Origin: Sphagnum magellanicum
Taxonomy: Eukaryota > Streptophyta > Sphagnopsida > Sphagnales > Sphagnaceae
DNA: 64,000 nucleotides
NCBI GenBank assembly: GCA_021904315.1
Contig: CM038915.1
Span: 1,116,001 to 1,180,000, forward strand
Direction: 5' to 3'
The notes beneath the pieces are model-generated. The model had not been told where the DNA came from. It worked only from the letters and a program-made list of their open reading frames with translations, and ran no database searches. The translations under genes and the position numbers were made by a program. Within the stretch, counting starts at the first letter, position 1; each line of letters starts with the position of its first letter. This document shows positions 48,120 through 60,200 of the stretch, in pieces.

Positions 48120-48989
48120 CTGACATGAAGAAGCGTCGCTGAAAAGACGAAGAAGGCTATTGATCGCATTCGATGTGAAATGATAAGAAGAAATCTACTG
48201 ATCGCAATCAATATGAAATGATTCTTAAGAAAACCTTTGCGCTAGAGCTTTGCACGACAAAACTCTATAACACTGTAGACACATGTATCAAGGTTCAGTA
48301 ATAAGAGAGAAGGCGCAGCGCCGCCGAAGACAAAGACAAGAAGTCACAGAAGAGAAAATCATGCGATGGATGCGCCGTAACTTAGTTAGTACCATCGGAG
48401 AAGGAAACCTTCGCTTGTTCTCCACTGCGACTAATAAGCAATAGGTTTGTATAACGTAAACAAAACAATGAAAACAATGTCAAGCCTTCAGGAAATTCTT
48501 TTAGCAAGCGAGGGGAAAAACCACAGAAAAATGTAAAGGAAAATAAAAACCTCGAAATAGGGAGCACTTGTCACCGATGCAGACTGCAATGAGGCCATGA
48601 GCTTCGCGTGCGTGCACTGTGGCGAGCCGATTCTTGAGCAATCGCAGCCCCGGGGGAAGCAAGTTTTTTTTCTCTCTTGTTGCTTCCAAGAAACGAACAA
48701 ATTGTTTTGGTTTTTTTGCAGATGAATTGCGGATTTTTTCCAATGGCGAGAGGCGGAGTGCGAGAAACAGAAGGAGATGGCGAGACAGAAGAGAAGAAGA
48801 AGGAGGAGGAGAAGAAGAAGACGAAGAAGAAGACGAAGAAGAGGACGAAGCTTCGAGGCTTCTTTGTTCTATTTCCTCTGCCCAAAATATCTTGCTTGGA
48901 TTCCTAGATCCTCAAATCTACTTTTTCCACAAGATTTTTTCACATCCACTCAAAAAAAACACCATAAATTAAATTCCATGCAAAATTAA

Positions 48990-49680
48990 TGAGTTCCCAA
49001 AATGCAATTTAATAATTTAGTTCCCAAATTATCCACAATTTATTTAGTTCCCTGATTGCAATTTAATTACTTTCCTAAATTTAATTATACTCAGTATTCA
49101 AAAGGCAATTTGTTTCGTTGCCAAACTGTTTGCAATTTATTTTAGTTCCCAAAAATTGAAATTTAATTATTTTCCTAAATTTAATCTTAATTATTTTTCA
49201 AAATGAAAATTTTCTATTTAGTTCCCAAAATGAAACTTAATTATTTCCCTAATTTGTAGTTTATTTAGTTCCCAAAATGCAATTTATTTTGTTCCCAGAC
49301 TGTTTGCAATTTAACTATTTTCCTAAATTTCATTTTAATTATTTTTTCAAAATGAAAATTTGTATTTATTTCCCAAAATAAAATTCAATTATTTCCCTAA
49401 TTGTTTACTTTAGTTGCTTCCCAAAAAACAATTTAATATTTCGTTTCCAAATTGTTTGCAATTCAATTTAGTTCCCTGATTGCAATTTTGATTATTTTCC
49501 TTACATTTTATTCTAATTATTCTTCAAAATGGAATCTATTATTTAGTTCCCAAATTGGTGCAATTTATTTGGTTTTCTGGTTTTGCAATTTTCAATTACT
49601 TCCCCTAAATTCAATTTAATTAGTTCCCACAATGAAATTTAATTATTTTCCTAAATTTAATTTTTTAATTAATTGAACCC
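48990..49680. repeat. AT-rich degenerate tandem repeat ('tttagttcccaaa...ttttcctaaattta')
   Basis: The words 'tttagttcccaaa', 'gcaatttaatta', 'tttcctaaatttaat' and 'ttcaaaatg' alternate across the block with an approximate super-unit of 105-120 bp. Copies are strongly diverged. It abuts the presumed promoter of the redoxin gene. Confidence 0.75.
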
Positions 49681-50199
49681 TAAATTTGAGAGTTCATGTA
49701 GTATGTTTTTCCACTTAGACCTTAGAAATAGATTTCTTGCCCTTTCTTTTTTTTCTTTTTTTTTTTCCCAATTGAAATAAAAATGAATAAATTGAAAAAA
49801 TATAGATTATAAATTGATAATAGATGATCTTCATAAATAAACCAGCTTATATTATTAAGAAAATTATTTTCAAAGAATATTAGTTTTAGAATTTTTTTTA
49901 AATTTTTATGATCAACTGGAAATAATTATAGCTCCATAAATCTGTGCATCATTGTGCAAATCTTATTATTGAGATTATTATTGTACTTGAAGAAATCTCC
50001 ATCTGATCACATTTTTCTCAAGGATCAACATTTTTAATAATAATAATAATAATAATAAGAAGAAGAAGAAGAAGAAGAATATATGAAGTGTTTATATATA
50101 ACTCTAATAATTTTAAAGAAACTTTGCATTTCTCAATCTCCAATTTTGAGCTATTGATTGCATGTTTCTAGTATATATTTACCAAAAGATTTCAGCGGT
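49681..50199. other. AT-rich intergenic with ATA/AAG microsatellite
   Basis: Contains a T-rich run near 49747-49767 and adjoining (AAT)n (50035-50057) and (AAG)n (50057-50079) runs. No gene was seen. Confidence 0.5.
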
Positions 50200-50690
50200 T
50201 TCAGAGTTTGAAAAGAGTATGAATTGCTTTGTTTGATTCATTGGTCAAGTAGGCAACCATCTTAATTCTGTGATGATGTTTCAGTCCTTTGACCACATTG
50301 TCTTGTAGCAAAATATGAGACCCATCATTGATGATCATAGACACATCAAGATTGTCAGAAGGTATCCCAAATTCACCAAATCGCTGATGGAGTTTGGGTC
50401 ATGTTTCACATAAATCTGTTCTCCAAAAGATGGCCTTCCTTCAAAGAGAGTTGTCATATGTTGCTGGGTCAAAAAAGTTCACAGTTATGTTGGGTATGAG
50501 AGCATCGTTGAAGATCGTTATCATGGCGCTCGCCTGTTGACATATTAAGCTGGTGAACAGCATGAACATGACTCCATATAGCACCATGACGTCAACAATC
50601 TCCCGTTTCATAGCTACCCAATACAAGATGGAAATGCCAAGAGTGCAAAAGAAGATACCAGTGTAAAATAACTGAATCCGCTATCAAGAT
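50200..50690 (-). pseudogene. Frameshifted coding remnant, probable membrane protein, family unknown
   Basis: The minus strand has a hydrophobic open segment after a possible acceptor at about 50673: 'LFYTGIFFCTLGISILYWVA' then 'KREIVDVMVLYGVMFMLFTS', i.e. two likely membrane helices separated by a basic/acidic loop, then 'DALIPNITVNFFDPATY' before a TGA. Protein-like text continues in the other frames: 'LFEGRPSFGEQIYVKHDPN' and 'VSMIINDGSHILLQDNVVKG'. Continuation through three frames suggests a decayed gene rather than chance, but I do not recognise the family. It could also be real exons whose borders I failed to set. Confidence 0.35.
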
Positions 50691-53194
50691 CAGTATGCAA
50701 AGGAATTACTGATCAGATCATAGTTTGCAGATCTCAAGACTCTCTGCTGGAAATCAAAAGTTGTGGAGAGTGCTACCTGCTCTATCACTGTAGAGAATGT
50801 GTAGATCTGCATCACAGTGGTACTGGTGTTTTGAAAACTTAAAGGGCTTCAGGCAGTGTTGGGTAGCAAAAGTCGGGACTGAAAATGGTTGGTGGACTGG
50901 CTTACCAACTTGCTGCCATTCTCTCCTAACAGGTGAGCTGTGTGCAAGGAGTGTTTTCAGTCAACAACCTCCTGAAAGGTACAGTGCCCTGCAACAAAAA
51001 GTACAGAAGAACATTTTCGATAGGTGAAGCAAATTCAGGAACATCTTAGTCACCCAATTTTCAAATCTGCTGTGCTCTTATGACAGCTGAACAACCCTGC
51101 CCTCTTCTTCACTGTATAAACAGAGATCAAGAAGTTCTATAGTTGAAGAAGAGACCAGATAAGTCAGGAAATCGGTGCATTTACACATGGGGTTAGCCTC
51201 TAAATGTTGATTATTGACCAGGTTTCCTCATGCAACCAATCTCTGAGGAGTACATTATTATGACTGAAAAACATCACTGTTGAGCTTCCATTCAGTTGCA
51301 ATGACATTAGGGTTTAGGGTTTACAGAAATTCATTGCAACTGATTAGTGTTGGGTTGTACTGAAATTTGAAGTTTCCATGGAACCAGAACAATGAGCCAG
51401 TGATCTGAGATTCCACTAACTCCGAGAAATGTTTCCAACAGAATACCTCAAATTCAAACAAAATTCTCATAAGAAGACGCATACTGAACCCAGGGGATCA
51501 AACGCTTTTGTACATAGTGAATGCACCAGCATTATCATCAGCTGCAAACATCTGCAATAGTCAATGCAAGAATTAACATTCTACAGTTACTTTTGCAGCC
51601 CATTGAGTTAACTTAATATCTCAATTGAGCACTGCAAAATGAAAGATCACAAAATAAGAATTTAACATATCTCTGAGATTGCAGAGACATAAGCAGCACC
51701 AAAAAGCGTATGTTAACACACATGCTGCTGCACTTGCACCATGCATGTTAGTTGACAACTGCTGATGCTCTTCCACTCCCAATCCAGTTTTATAAGTGTA
51801 CCTTCTACACTAGAGCTCCTGATGCCTGATGATCTTAGTACTTTTGAGTTGGGTGCAAAGCTGACAAAGATGACTGCTAACTAGTCATGGGAAGCAAAGG
51901 CCATTCTTGAAAGCTTGACAACATTTTGCAATTCTCTTGCAGGTATTGCCAAACACAACATCAACCAATCCCATTTGGGTGTCGAGAAACCAAATCCAGT
52001 TTCCATTCCACATCATCTACTCTCTTCCATTCTGGCAGCAAAATCTGTTCCAAAAAGCTGCTGAGCAAGCAGTGCATAGGTGAAACAGCAAAGATCCTAT
52101 CACCAACACAGGCAATGTTAGTAAGCCTCTCAAACAACTCTTTGGGTAAATACCCATGTCAACAATCATTCCTGGAAGACTGCATACTGGCTGGAATTCA
52201 AGTTCATTGCAGATTACCAACAAACCTTTTCTGTCGCATTTTTTTGGCCAAACATACCCCAGGCATGATTTGGCAGAGGAATAAGAGGCAAACCCAACAG
52301 TACCTCCCCAGTTTCATCAATGGTTCCAATCAGAGCAAAATTTCCCTCCTCTATCCATATCAGCACCATACCATATGTCACAATTCCAGTGTGCAACATT
52401 CGGGCTTTGCCAGAATAAACCTAATTTGCCAACATATCCTTGTACTGAGAGTGTTGTCTATTCTGCTTCTCATTTTCAGGGACCATTGCCTCTTGTGGGC
52501 TATCAATAGGATATGACACATTCTCTTTCTGCTTCTGTTTCCTCACAACTGCAGGTGTGCAGCTACAGGTAACTAACTCATTGTAGGTACATCCAGTGAG
52601 ACAGTGAAAATAAGATCCGATCCATGTCACAATTCAATGCAGAATGTCTCAGACTTAACATTGCTACTCCTGGCTGCAGTTCTGAAAACATAATATCATG
52701 AGCATAAACATGAGTGCCCATCACAGCAAAAAGGTTGTGTGCACTACTAAAAAAACCAGCACATTGCCATTCCCAACTTGCTTGCAGCTTCTATTCAACA
52801 AAATGCCATCATAATACAAAAGCCAACAACCCTCCCAAAACTAAACCTAATTTCCATGTCCTTCCTCTTCTTCTACATAGTCTTACATCCGTTGCACACA
52901 TTGCCATTTGCCTTCTCAAAAGAAGAATGTGTGTATGTACTACTGGCAAACAAAAGGAAGTGTACCACCCAATACTCCCCGTGTCACACTTGCAAACTCG
53001 TACACCAATACTACTGCCATTTCACAAACTTTGCAAACTAACTCTCATTTTTGACAAAGAGATGGGTCCTGAAGAACTCTTTGTCTTGTCTTGGTGTCTG
53101 AAATGGGTCTCAAGATAAATTCCTACAAAAACCAGTGCTGGTCTGGTCTGGTCTTTCCTGCAAAAGTAGAGACATTTTTTTGCTAATCTTGTGT
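50691..53194. other. Gene-like, unassigned region
   Basis: This balanced-composition DNA lies between the membrane-protein remnant and the SNRNP25 upstream array. Open frames occur on both strands: 51926-52516 plus (196 codons), 52214-52399 minus ('MVLIWIEEGNFALIGTIDE'), 52421-52630 minus and 52714-53118 plus. None was recognised and no exon chain could be made consistent. The minus-strand frame at 52214-52399 reads most like protein. Confidence 0.3.
51307..51322 (+). repeat. Interstitial TTTAGGG block
   Basis: The sequence 'ttagggtttagggttta' gives about two plant telomere units, in the same orientation as the blocks at 4.0, 29.9 and 45.2 kb. Confidence 0.75.
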
Positions 53195-53428
53195 GAGAAA
53201 TTGGAGAATGGGTTTTAGGGACTTCTTGGCTCAGGAAAAATGAGAAATTGGAGAATGGGTTTTGGCATTTCTTGCCACAGGAAAAATTCGAAATTGGAGA
53301 ATGGGTTTTGGCCTTTCTTGCCTCAGGAAAAATTCGAAATTGGAGAATGTGTTTTGGCCTTTCTTGCCTCAGGAAAAATTAGAAATTGCAGAATGGGTTT
53401 TGGGATTTCTTGCCTCAGGAAAAATGCT
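53195..53428. repeat. Tandem repeat, 46-47 bp x 5, upstream of SNRNP25
   Basis: Units beginning 'gaaattggagaatgggtttt' start at 53197, 53244, 53290, 53336 and 53382. Each contains 'ttcttgcctcaggaaaaat'. The copies are 85-95% alike by eye. The array ends about 500 bp before the SNRNP25 start codon. Confidence 0.92.
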
Positions 53429-53929
53429 TGCAAATTGTTGTTGTTGTTGTGTGTTTTGCGCGCCCTTCTCTTTTCCAGATTCCCGGGAATCCCTTATCCG
53501 GGTCTCACAGTTGCTGCGTGTCCCTCTCTGCAATCACTTGGTTCCATGCACGCCTTTTATCGTCAGAATAATGGAGGCATGCATGGGCATGACGTTTGCG
53601 GAGGAATTTCTCGATTTCGGCACCACAACTCTCTCTTTCTCCCTCTCGGAAAGATCGCGAGAAATTTCTGTTTTCTTCCTTGAGAGAAGAACAACATCAT
53701 CTGCTGCAACAAGAAGCTGTGTGGGAGAGAAGATTGGCTTGTTTGTCCCAATTAGGGTTTCCTTCATCAAGGAGCAACTCGTGGAATCGGAGCTTCTCAG
53801 GAGCCTCTCAGGAGCTTCTCTTCTGGTTCTACATATCGTGATTGAGAGCAAATGACTGTCTTTTAGAAGGTAGCGGAATTGTGCGACGCGGAGGAAGAGA
53901 GATTCAGAGACAGAGAGAAGAAGGGGACG

Positions 53930-54167
53930 ATGGGGACGAGGAGAGGTGATATGGGGACGTACTTCAGAAGGAGTCAGTTCGAGCCACTGGTGTCCACACT
54001 GATGGAAGATCCAGTGTTGTCTGATGTGCCCAAAAACGCAACGCTCAAAGACATCGACACTCTCATTGCAGTGGAGCTCGGCAGTGCGATGAAACTCTCC
54101 ATCCTCAAGCTTGATGGCACTTCCTTTGGTAAGTAGTTACCCACCCAAACCCCCACACACAAAAGAA

Positions 54168-54201
<34 letters not shown>

Positions 54202-55417
54202 TTCTCTTTTCGTCACCATTATCGATCATCCATCACCATTCTTCTTTGATGAAGATGTCCAGCATCAGATTCTCCTTTTTCTGTTTGCTTGCTTGCAGAT
54301 GTTGCAGTTTTGAACACAGCCAAAGTTCGAGATTTGAAAGCAGCAGTGATGAAATACATTGACTCCATGGAGCAAATCCAAATGGGTCATCGCCATATTT
54401 CTTGGTATTTCTTTTTGCTGATCCCCTTTTGCCTTGGATGCTTCCCTTGCATGCTTGCTTGCTTGTACAGGGACACGGCACAAAGCTGAACTGAAATAAG
54501 AAGCTTACTGATTTTTGCAAGCTTGCTTTGTTGCAGCTTGAATTGAGTATACTCTTGATCTCTTTTGGTTAGCTATACCTCTTTCATGAAGTGCTAGGCA
54601 ACATCATGGCCTGATTCTCTTCCCTGCATATCTCTCACATGTATCTCCAGAAGCACATATTCTTGGGTCTCTCTGCAATCAATCACCTTGATATTCTTGC
54701 CACACTATGCATGTCTTTCTTGTTTGATCTGCTATCAGTGATGCATCAATCAAAAAGGATTATATAGCACACAGTCAGACATTAGGACTAGCAAGTGCAA
54801 TGCACATAAGCCAAAGAAGAGATAACTCTCCAATCTTCTTGCCACTAACTGGAAAAATGCAACATTGGCATTCCCTCATAGAACTACTCTAGAAAATTTG
54901 AAAACTCTTAGTTTGTGTTGACACTGCAGTGCTCTTCATAGAACATTTTATGAGCTGCTTGTTTTTGCAATGAACTGATGATCCTCAAATATTTGTAATT
55001 CATGAACTGATGTGGTGTATGTAACAGGAAACATGTGTGGGGTAATTTTTGTCTGTGCTATGGAAGCACAAAGCTGATTGATGATGATACTCCTTTGCAA
55101 AACTTTGGCATCAAATCGAATGAGGAGGTACACCCCACTTACTTGAAGCACCACGAACCGTAGCTTGACATGTTTCTACACCACTCTCCAGAAGCAATCT
55201 CATCAATAACCACATTAATGTTTCATCACAATCTGCAAAAGCACGCAATGCAATTAGGGCTTTGGAGGGTTTATACACACAATTTGGGTTTGAGTCAAAG
55301 AGCCAGCTTGGTGTTTTGTGGCAGCTGCGATTTGAACACTATGTAGCATCAAGAGAAATGGGGAGGCATTCGCATGCAAAGAAAAGACGCTTCTTCCATG
55401 GCCTTCGCAATACCTGA
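53930..55417 (+). CDS. SNRNP25: U11/U12 small nuclear ribonucleoprotein 25 kDa protein
   Basis: Four exons on the plus strand: 53930-54128, 54299-54404, 55028-55127 and 55325-55417, GT..AG throughout, phases 1, 2 and 0, giving 165 aa, the usual length. Landmarks: 'MEDPVLSDVPKNATLKDID' (about 28-46), 'AVELGSAMKLSILKLDGTSF' (ubiquitin-like fold), 'GHRHISW|KHVWGNFCLCY' spanning intron 2, 'DDDTPLQNFGIKSNEE', and a basic C-terminus 'KKRRFFHGLRNT'. The protein belongs to the U11/U12 di-snRNP of the minor spliceosome and, with the 35K and 59K proteins, contacts the 5' splice-site side of U12-type introns in the nucleus (family knowledge). The start is the ATG at 53930; a second in-frame ATG follows seven codons later. 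Intron 1 holds an (AC)n run at about 54173-54200. The upstream open frame (53262-53855) is likely 5' UTR/promoter shadow. Confidence 0.95.
54173..54200 (+). repeat. (AC)n microsatellite in SNRNP25 intron 1
   Basis: About 14 AC dinucleotides, well clear of both splice borders. Confidence 0.95.
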
Positions 55418-55870
55418 AATGCCACGGTACACCTACTTTGTTATATGTGCTGTCATCACAAGTCGAAACACTTCATCATTTGTAGTGATATATATCCTGT
55501 TTGCCTAAAATGAAGAATTCCTGCAGTTTTGTACAGTTATGAGACTAAAGCTTTGTGTCAAGTAGCAAGAATCGAATTACCACTCTTTCTCTTGAAACAC
55601 AATGAGATGATTCTTGCTTGATGCACAAAAGCCAAAACAAAAGCCATGTTGCAAATGACATATTTTGACTACAGTTTTGCTGGGTATAAGTTCCCAAAGA
55701 CATACCTGAAACTCCTCATAAGGGAGGTGTTGAAATGAAATGTTTGGGTTGGAGCTTCAAGCTTTGAGTTTGGGCATCAAGAGTAAACACAAGAAGGGCA
55801 ATGATCTCTCAGCAGCACCGGGAAGCAATGTACACAGAAGAAAACGTAAGACTTAACAAATGGTTCAATA

Positions 55871-57290
55871 TCATGTAACATATGATAAAGTGGTTCTAGT
55901 ACCTAAATGCCACATATTTTCCGTCCCATTCTCTACTATCATGATAACTACATATAATTTGTTATTTTTAATAGTTATTTTGAATTGCATTGCATTTGTG
56001 TTGAGTTTTGTAATTTTGATTTTGCAATGATTTATCCCATGACCAAGTTTCTTGTATGGAAAATATGGTATTTGTTTCTTAATGTCTAAATTATAATTGT
56101 TGAAACTTGAAATCATAAAGAATTTGGTTTGTCTTTTCCATTAAGGGATTGAGAGTAAGGTTGGTTAATTTTTCGATATTTCCCTTTTGAATAAGTTATT
56201 TTACTAGCATATAGCTTGCTAATAGACTATATGGTGTAGTTGTATAATTATGAACCTTGCAATCCCAAGTTAAAACCAAGTGAGTTACCTAGTAAGAAAA
56301 CGCACAAAATGTAAAGAAAGATGTTTATTGTGGTTTGCTTACTTGTAGGCAAAATTATTGTTGAAAGAACAAAGTGAAAATCATGAGCACAAAGGAAAAC
56401 AATCAAGAAATTAGTCGTTTTGTTGTAGGAAGGTAATTCCAATCTTGGTCCAACTATACTAACATTGTTGGAGATCATGTGAGAAGGGACATAATTCCTT
56501 CACCTTCTTAGATTGCCTTCCATTGATGTAACCTTCAATAGCTAAAACTATTGTCCAACTTCAATAAATGCAATACCAAAATCCAACAAGATATAATCTT
56601 CTATATTAAAAAAAACTTACAAACACAAATAGAGTCTACCTTAGTCTAAACACGTCTCTTTATATTTCAAACTTATTTTAAAACGATGGAGATAGTCAAC
56701 AAGAATGTGTTTTTTTACTATCCTTTTATAACAATGAAGGTAATTTTCAAACCTTCCTACCTATTATTGATAAATTGGATTGATTGGATTATCAACACGA
56801 TAATTTCCATTGTAATTTCACTCCAAAATTGAAATATAATATTATTCTACTTCAAAGGTAATTCAAAAAGGGTAATTACCATCTTAATAGTAGCATTTAA
56901 GCAAAATTTCATTTAAATATATTCTTGCAACAAATTTGTAATTATATATTATAATGTTATGTTGGGTTGTTTCCTCATGGAATTAATATAGGTTTAGTAA
57001 TGAAAAGGCATACTTCTCATTAAAAAAAATACTACATGTTCTTCATATACTAGTGTTCCTATGGTTGAAATTGTTTCAACATTGATCAAAGTGTTTGAAT
57101 GCATCTTGCAACATTTTCACCTTCTATCATTTTCAAAGTTTGCAAGATTATTTTTTTTATAATCATTTTTGTTATTGCATCTTGAGATTCAAATAATCTT
57201 TTTAACCCTTGCCAAGCTTCTTGTAATGTATTTTTTGATCGGACATGAGAAACCACACTATTATTTAAACAATTATTAACAATCATGAGT
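55871..57290 (-). mobile_element. Ty1/copia gag remnant
   Basis: On the minus strand, 57286-57086 reads 'SHVRSKNTLQEAWQGLKRLF' and 'ESQDAITKMIIKKIIL', the UBN2/DUF4219 gag signature (cut-and-pasted plant copia gags have 'KEAWDKL...LFE..DA.TK'). Further along, 56116-55871 has a broken zinc knuckle ('PYKKLGHGINHCKIK', first Cys lost) and 'NMWHLGTRTTLSYVT', which aligns with the start of the protease. Frame changes lie between the pieces and no integrase or RT follows, so only the gag-protease boundary survives. It lies about 450 bp beyond the SNRNP25 stop codon and is separate from the 35-40 kb element. Confidence 0.75.
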
Positions 57291-60200
57291 GCAATTACAT
57301 CTCATTCATCCCAATTAGTAATGTTACCCACTCTTGCATTAGGTAGTGTTGTAGCCCTTCTTATGGGTGCTAGTTGTTTGACAATAGACCATAACTTTTT
57401 CTATTTAATCTGTCCTTTTCCCAATATTTTTAATTGGGAGCAATTGCTTCAAAAATCTAACACACATGTGTGTAGTAGATTTTTGGCTAAATAACATGGG
57501 TGGTAGTTGCCATGCCATTTAGTAGGGCTCACCTTTTTTATGAAAGTTTCTTGGCTAAATAATTGCTTGTTGTAAGAAATTTTTGCAAGTTGCCCAACAT
57601 GATAAGAAATTCTAATTAGCTTTGAGCAACAAAGACATGAAAGCTAGTGTAAAGTTTTGTCACTTAATGTTTTTAGCATTTTGAAAATAGGAGTTGAATT
57701 AAATGATGGTGTGCCAATCCTTCTCATGGTTCCAAATTATCCCAAGATTTTTGTTTGCCCCAAAAATGGATAAAGATCAATGTTTTTTTTCTAAAATTAT
57801 CTTGGATGGTCAACTTTGGCCATTCATTACTCATTCATTTCAACTTTTTTTGGACAATATTTTTTCATGATTCATATTTACCACCAATGTTTTACAATAA
57901 ATGAAGAAAGACATTTTGGTCCAAGTTTCTAAAAGCTTGCAATTTTGAAAGGTGCCCAAATTTAAAATTCTATACTTTCAATGGTAAGTCTAAATTCTTT
58001 AAGGTGTACCCAAAATCTTCCCATACCATCATCTTTTTGAACTTTTAAAAAAAATTCTTTTAGTCTTTAGAATAAGTCTTGATATCATTTTCCCTTCTTT
58101 TCAAACCCCAACCATGAATGAGCTTTTACATGATATGAAGTATGTCTTTAAATGCAAAAAAAAGATTTCAAATATATTTGCATTTCAAAAAAGTAGACAA
58201 AAAACTTAATTCAAATCATTTGGAAGTTGAAAAATTAATGCACAATAATGAATAAAACACATGTTATGTTTCATCATTCAATTAAAAGCATTCAATGTTA
58301 AAGAAAATTTTGATAGATTTTATTGTTATTTTACATTTATTTTCATATAGCTTTGACAAGGTAATTTTTGTGTATCATTGTGCTTACTCTCAACTCAATG
58401 TTGTAAAAAACTTCAAGTTGAATTTTTAATAATACAAAAATGAAATCTGGATGACAAATGGAAAATTGGCCATTGAGGTCCAATTTATTTTAAAGTGTAG
58501 CACCTGGGACAAAATAGAGGTCGTCCTACACATAGTCCTTAATTATACCCTATATTTTGATTCCCTTACACATTAATGAATAAAAAATTGTCATATTTAG
58601 TTTCTACAACTAACATCTACATGAAACTAATATAAGTGAAAGAATTTGAATAGTCCAAACTAAGATAATTCATGTGGTGCTAATGATTTTTCACATGTGT
58701 GCATTGGTGTGCATATAAACTTTTGGTTCAAACCTAAAAACATAGATAATGTTTGAATAAGTTTGTATGGACAAAGTTTTTTGGTTAATTATGAATATTT
58801 CCTACACATTTGAACTCCACTTTAAGTTACTAATTTAAGCCCAGTGAATATTAAAAAATCAACCAAATGGTCCCAAAAAAAATAAAATTCCTTGGAGCCC
58901 CAACAATTGAAATTTTTTACCTTCAAAAATTTCATATGGTTTATTACATAATAAAATTCATCCAATGAACATGGCCATATATAAATGTAAGGACTATTTA
59001 TCCATTAAAATTTTGACTTTTTAATTGTATTACTTCATGCATTCACTTTGATTCCTTTTATAAAGAGTGCAATTTAAACACTTGATATAATTAGTTTAAA
59101 GGACTCAAAAGGACATTTATATAGTGTCCAAACTATTTTAAAATATTTTTACAAGTTTAATATAACACCATTTTATCTATTCGCATTAAAAAATTCATTA
59201 CAATTATAACGATGCAAATATAATAAAAATCCAAAGTTGTCCTTTGGAATTTTGTAAAAATTAAACACTCCTTTTTGGTACCCCAGTTGTGAATGGACTC
59301 ATAAAATATATAATAAGTACATATTTTAACCCAAAAAGAATAGTTTCTATTAAATTCACACCTCAAGAGTAAAATGATATTTATATCTTTAAAGGAAAAG
59401 TATCAATTTTTTTTAAAAAATAGATCAAAAGTATACCCATTTACAATTTTACCAACTAGCAAATGAGGACACTTTTGATTTACTTTAAAAAACATTTACT
59501 CCTAAATTTTTGGAAGTAAATTCTTATAGTAGTAATAAAGGTGTGAGAAAAAATTCAATTAGATTTCCACCCATTTTTATGTTCTTTGTTTGAGTTTATA
59601 TGCATGATATATAATGTGAAGTTACAAATATCCAATTTTTGTTTTTATTTTACTATGTTTCTCCCTAATTGAATTTTCAAAATTCTAACATTTTGCATGA
59701 CTTTTAGTTGCATTTGTGGGTGCTAATCCTTTTTTGGATGGGGATTTTTTTGTTTAATTTTTTTTAATTCAAATTTAAACATAGTGTGAGTCAATGTATC
59801 CATATGTGAAAGTAAATGCCATCAAACTTGGGTATGTGTTTAATATCAATAAATAAGTTGACTTGCCATTTTGGGGAAACCCATCCTTGGGTGGTACCAT
59901 TAGGAACCACCTCAAGGAATGGTTAAAGAACAAAAAATCATTTTCCTAGGCCCTTTCATTAAATATTTTTAGAACTATATTTTATTTTATTTTTCATGTT
60001 TATCCATTGCATGTATGGTTTGAAGTTTATTTTGGAATTTAAAAATGAAAATTTTGCAAATTTTGCAATCCTAATAAATATGGCCTCTTCAAGAATCAAT
60101 AGTTTTAACTTTGGAAATTCATAACTAAATTATGCTTAGTCAATTAATTGCCAAATATAAACCTAAAAAAAAATGACTTCCAAATTACCTAGCAAAAAAT

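Noticed and set aside
48571..48885. 104-codon frame as N-terminal part of the redoxin
   Set aside because: It is Phe/Ser/Lys-rich translation of pyrimidine tracts, unlike the family; the family N-terminus is reached from the ATG at 48119 or 48098.
51926..52516. 196-codon plus-strand ORF as a gene
   Set aside because: Composition (Gln, Ser, His, Cys-rich) resembles antisense translation and no motif is seen; the opposite strand looks more protein-like.
53262..53855. Upstream plus frame as an N-terminal extension of SNRNP25
   Set aside because: It starts in the 46-bp array, stops before the gene, and the ATG at 53930 already gives the normal protein length.
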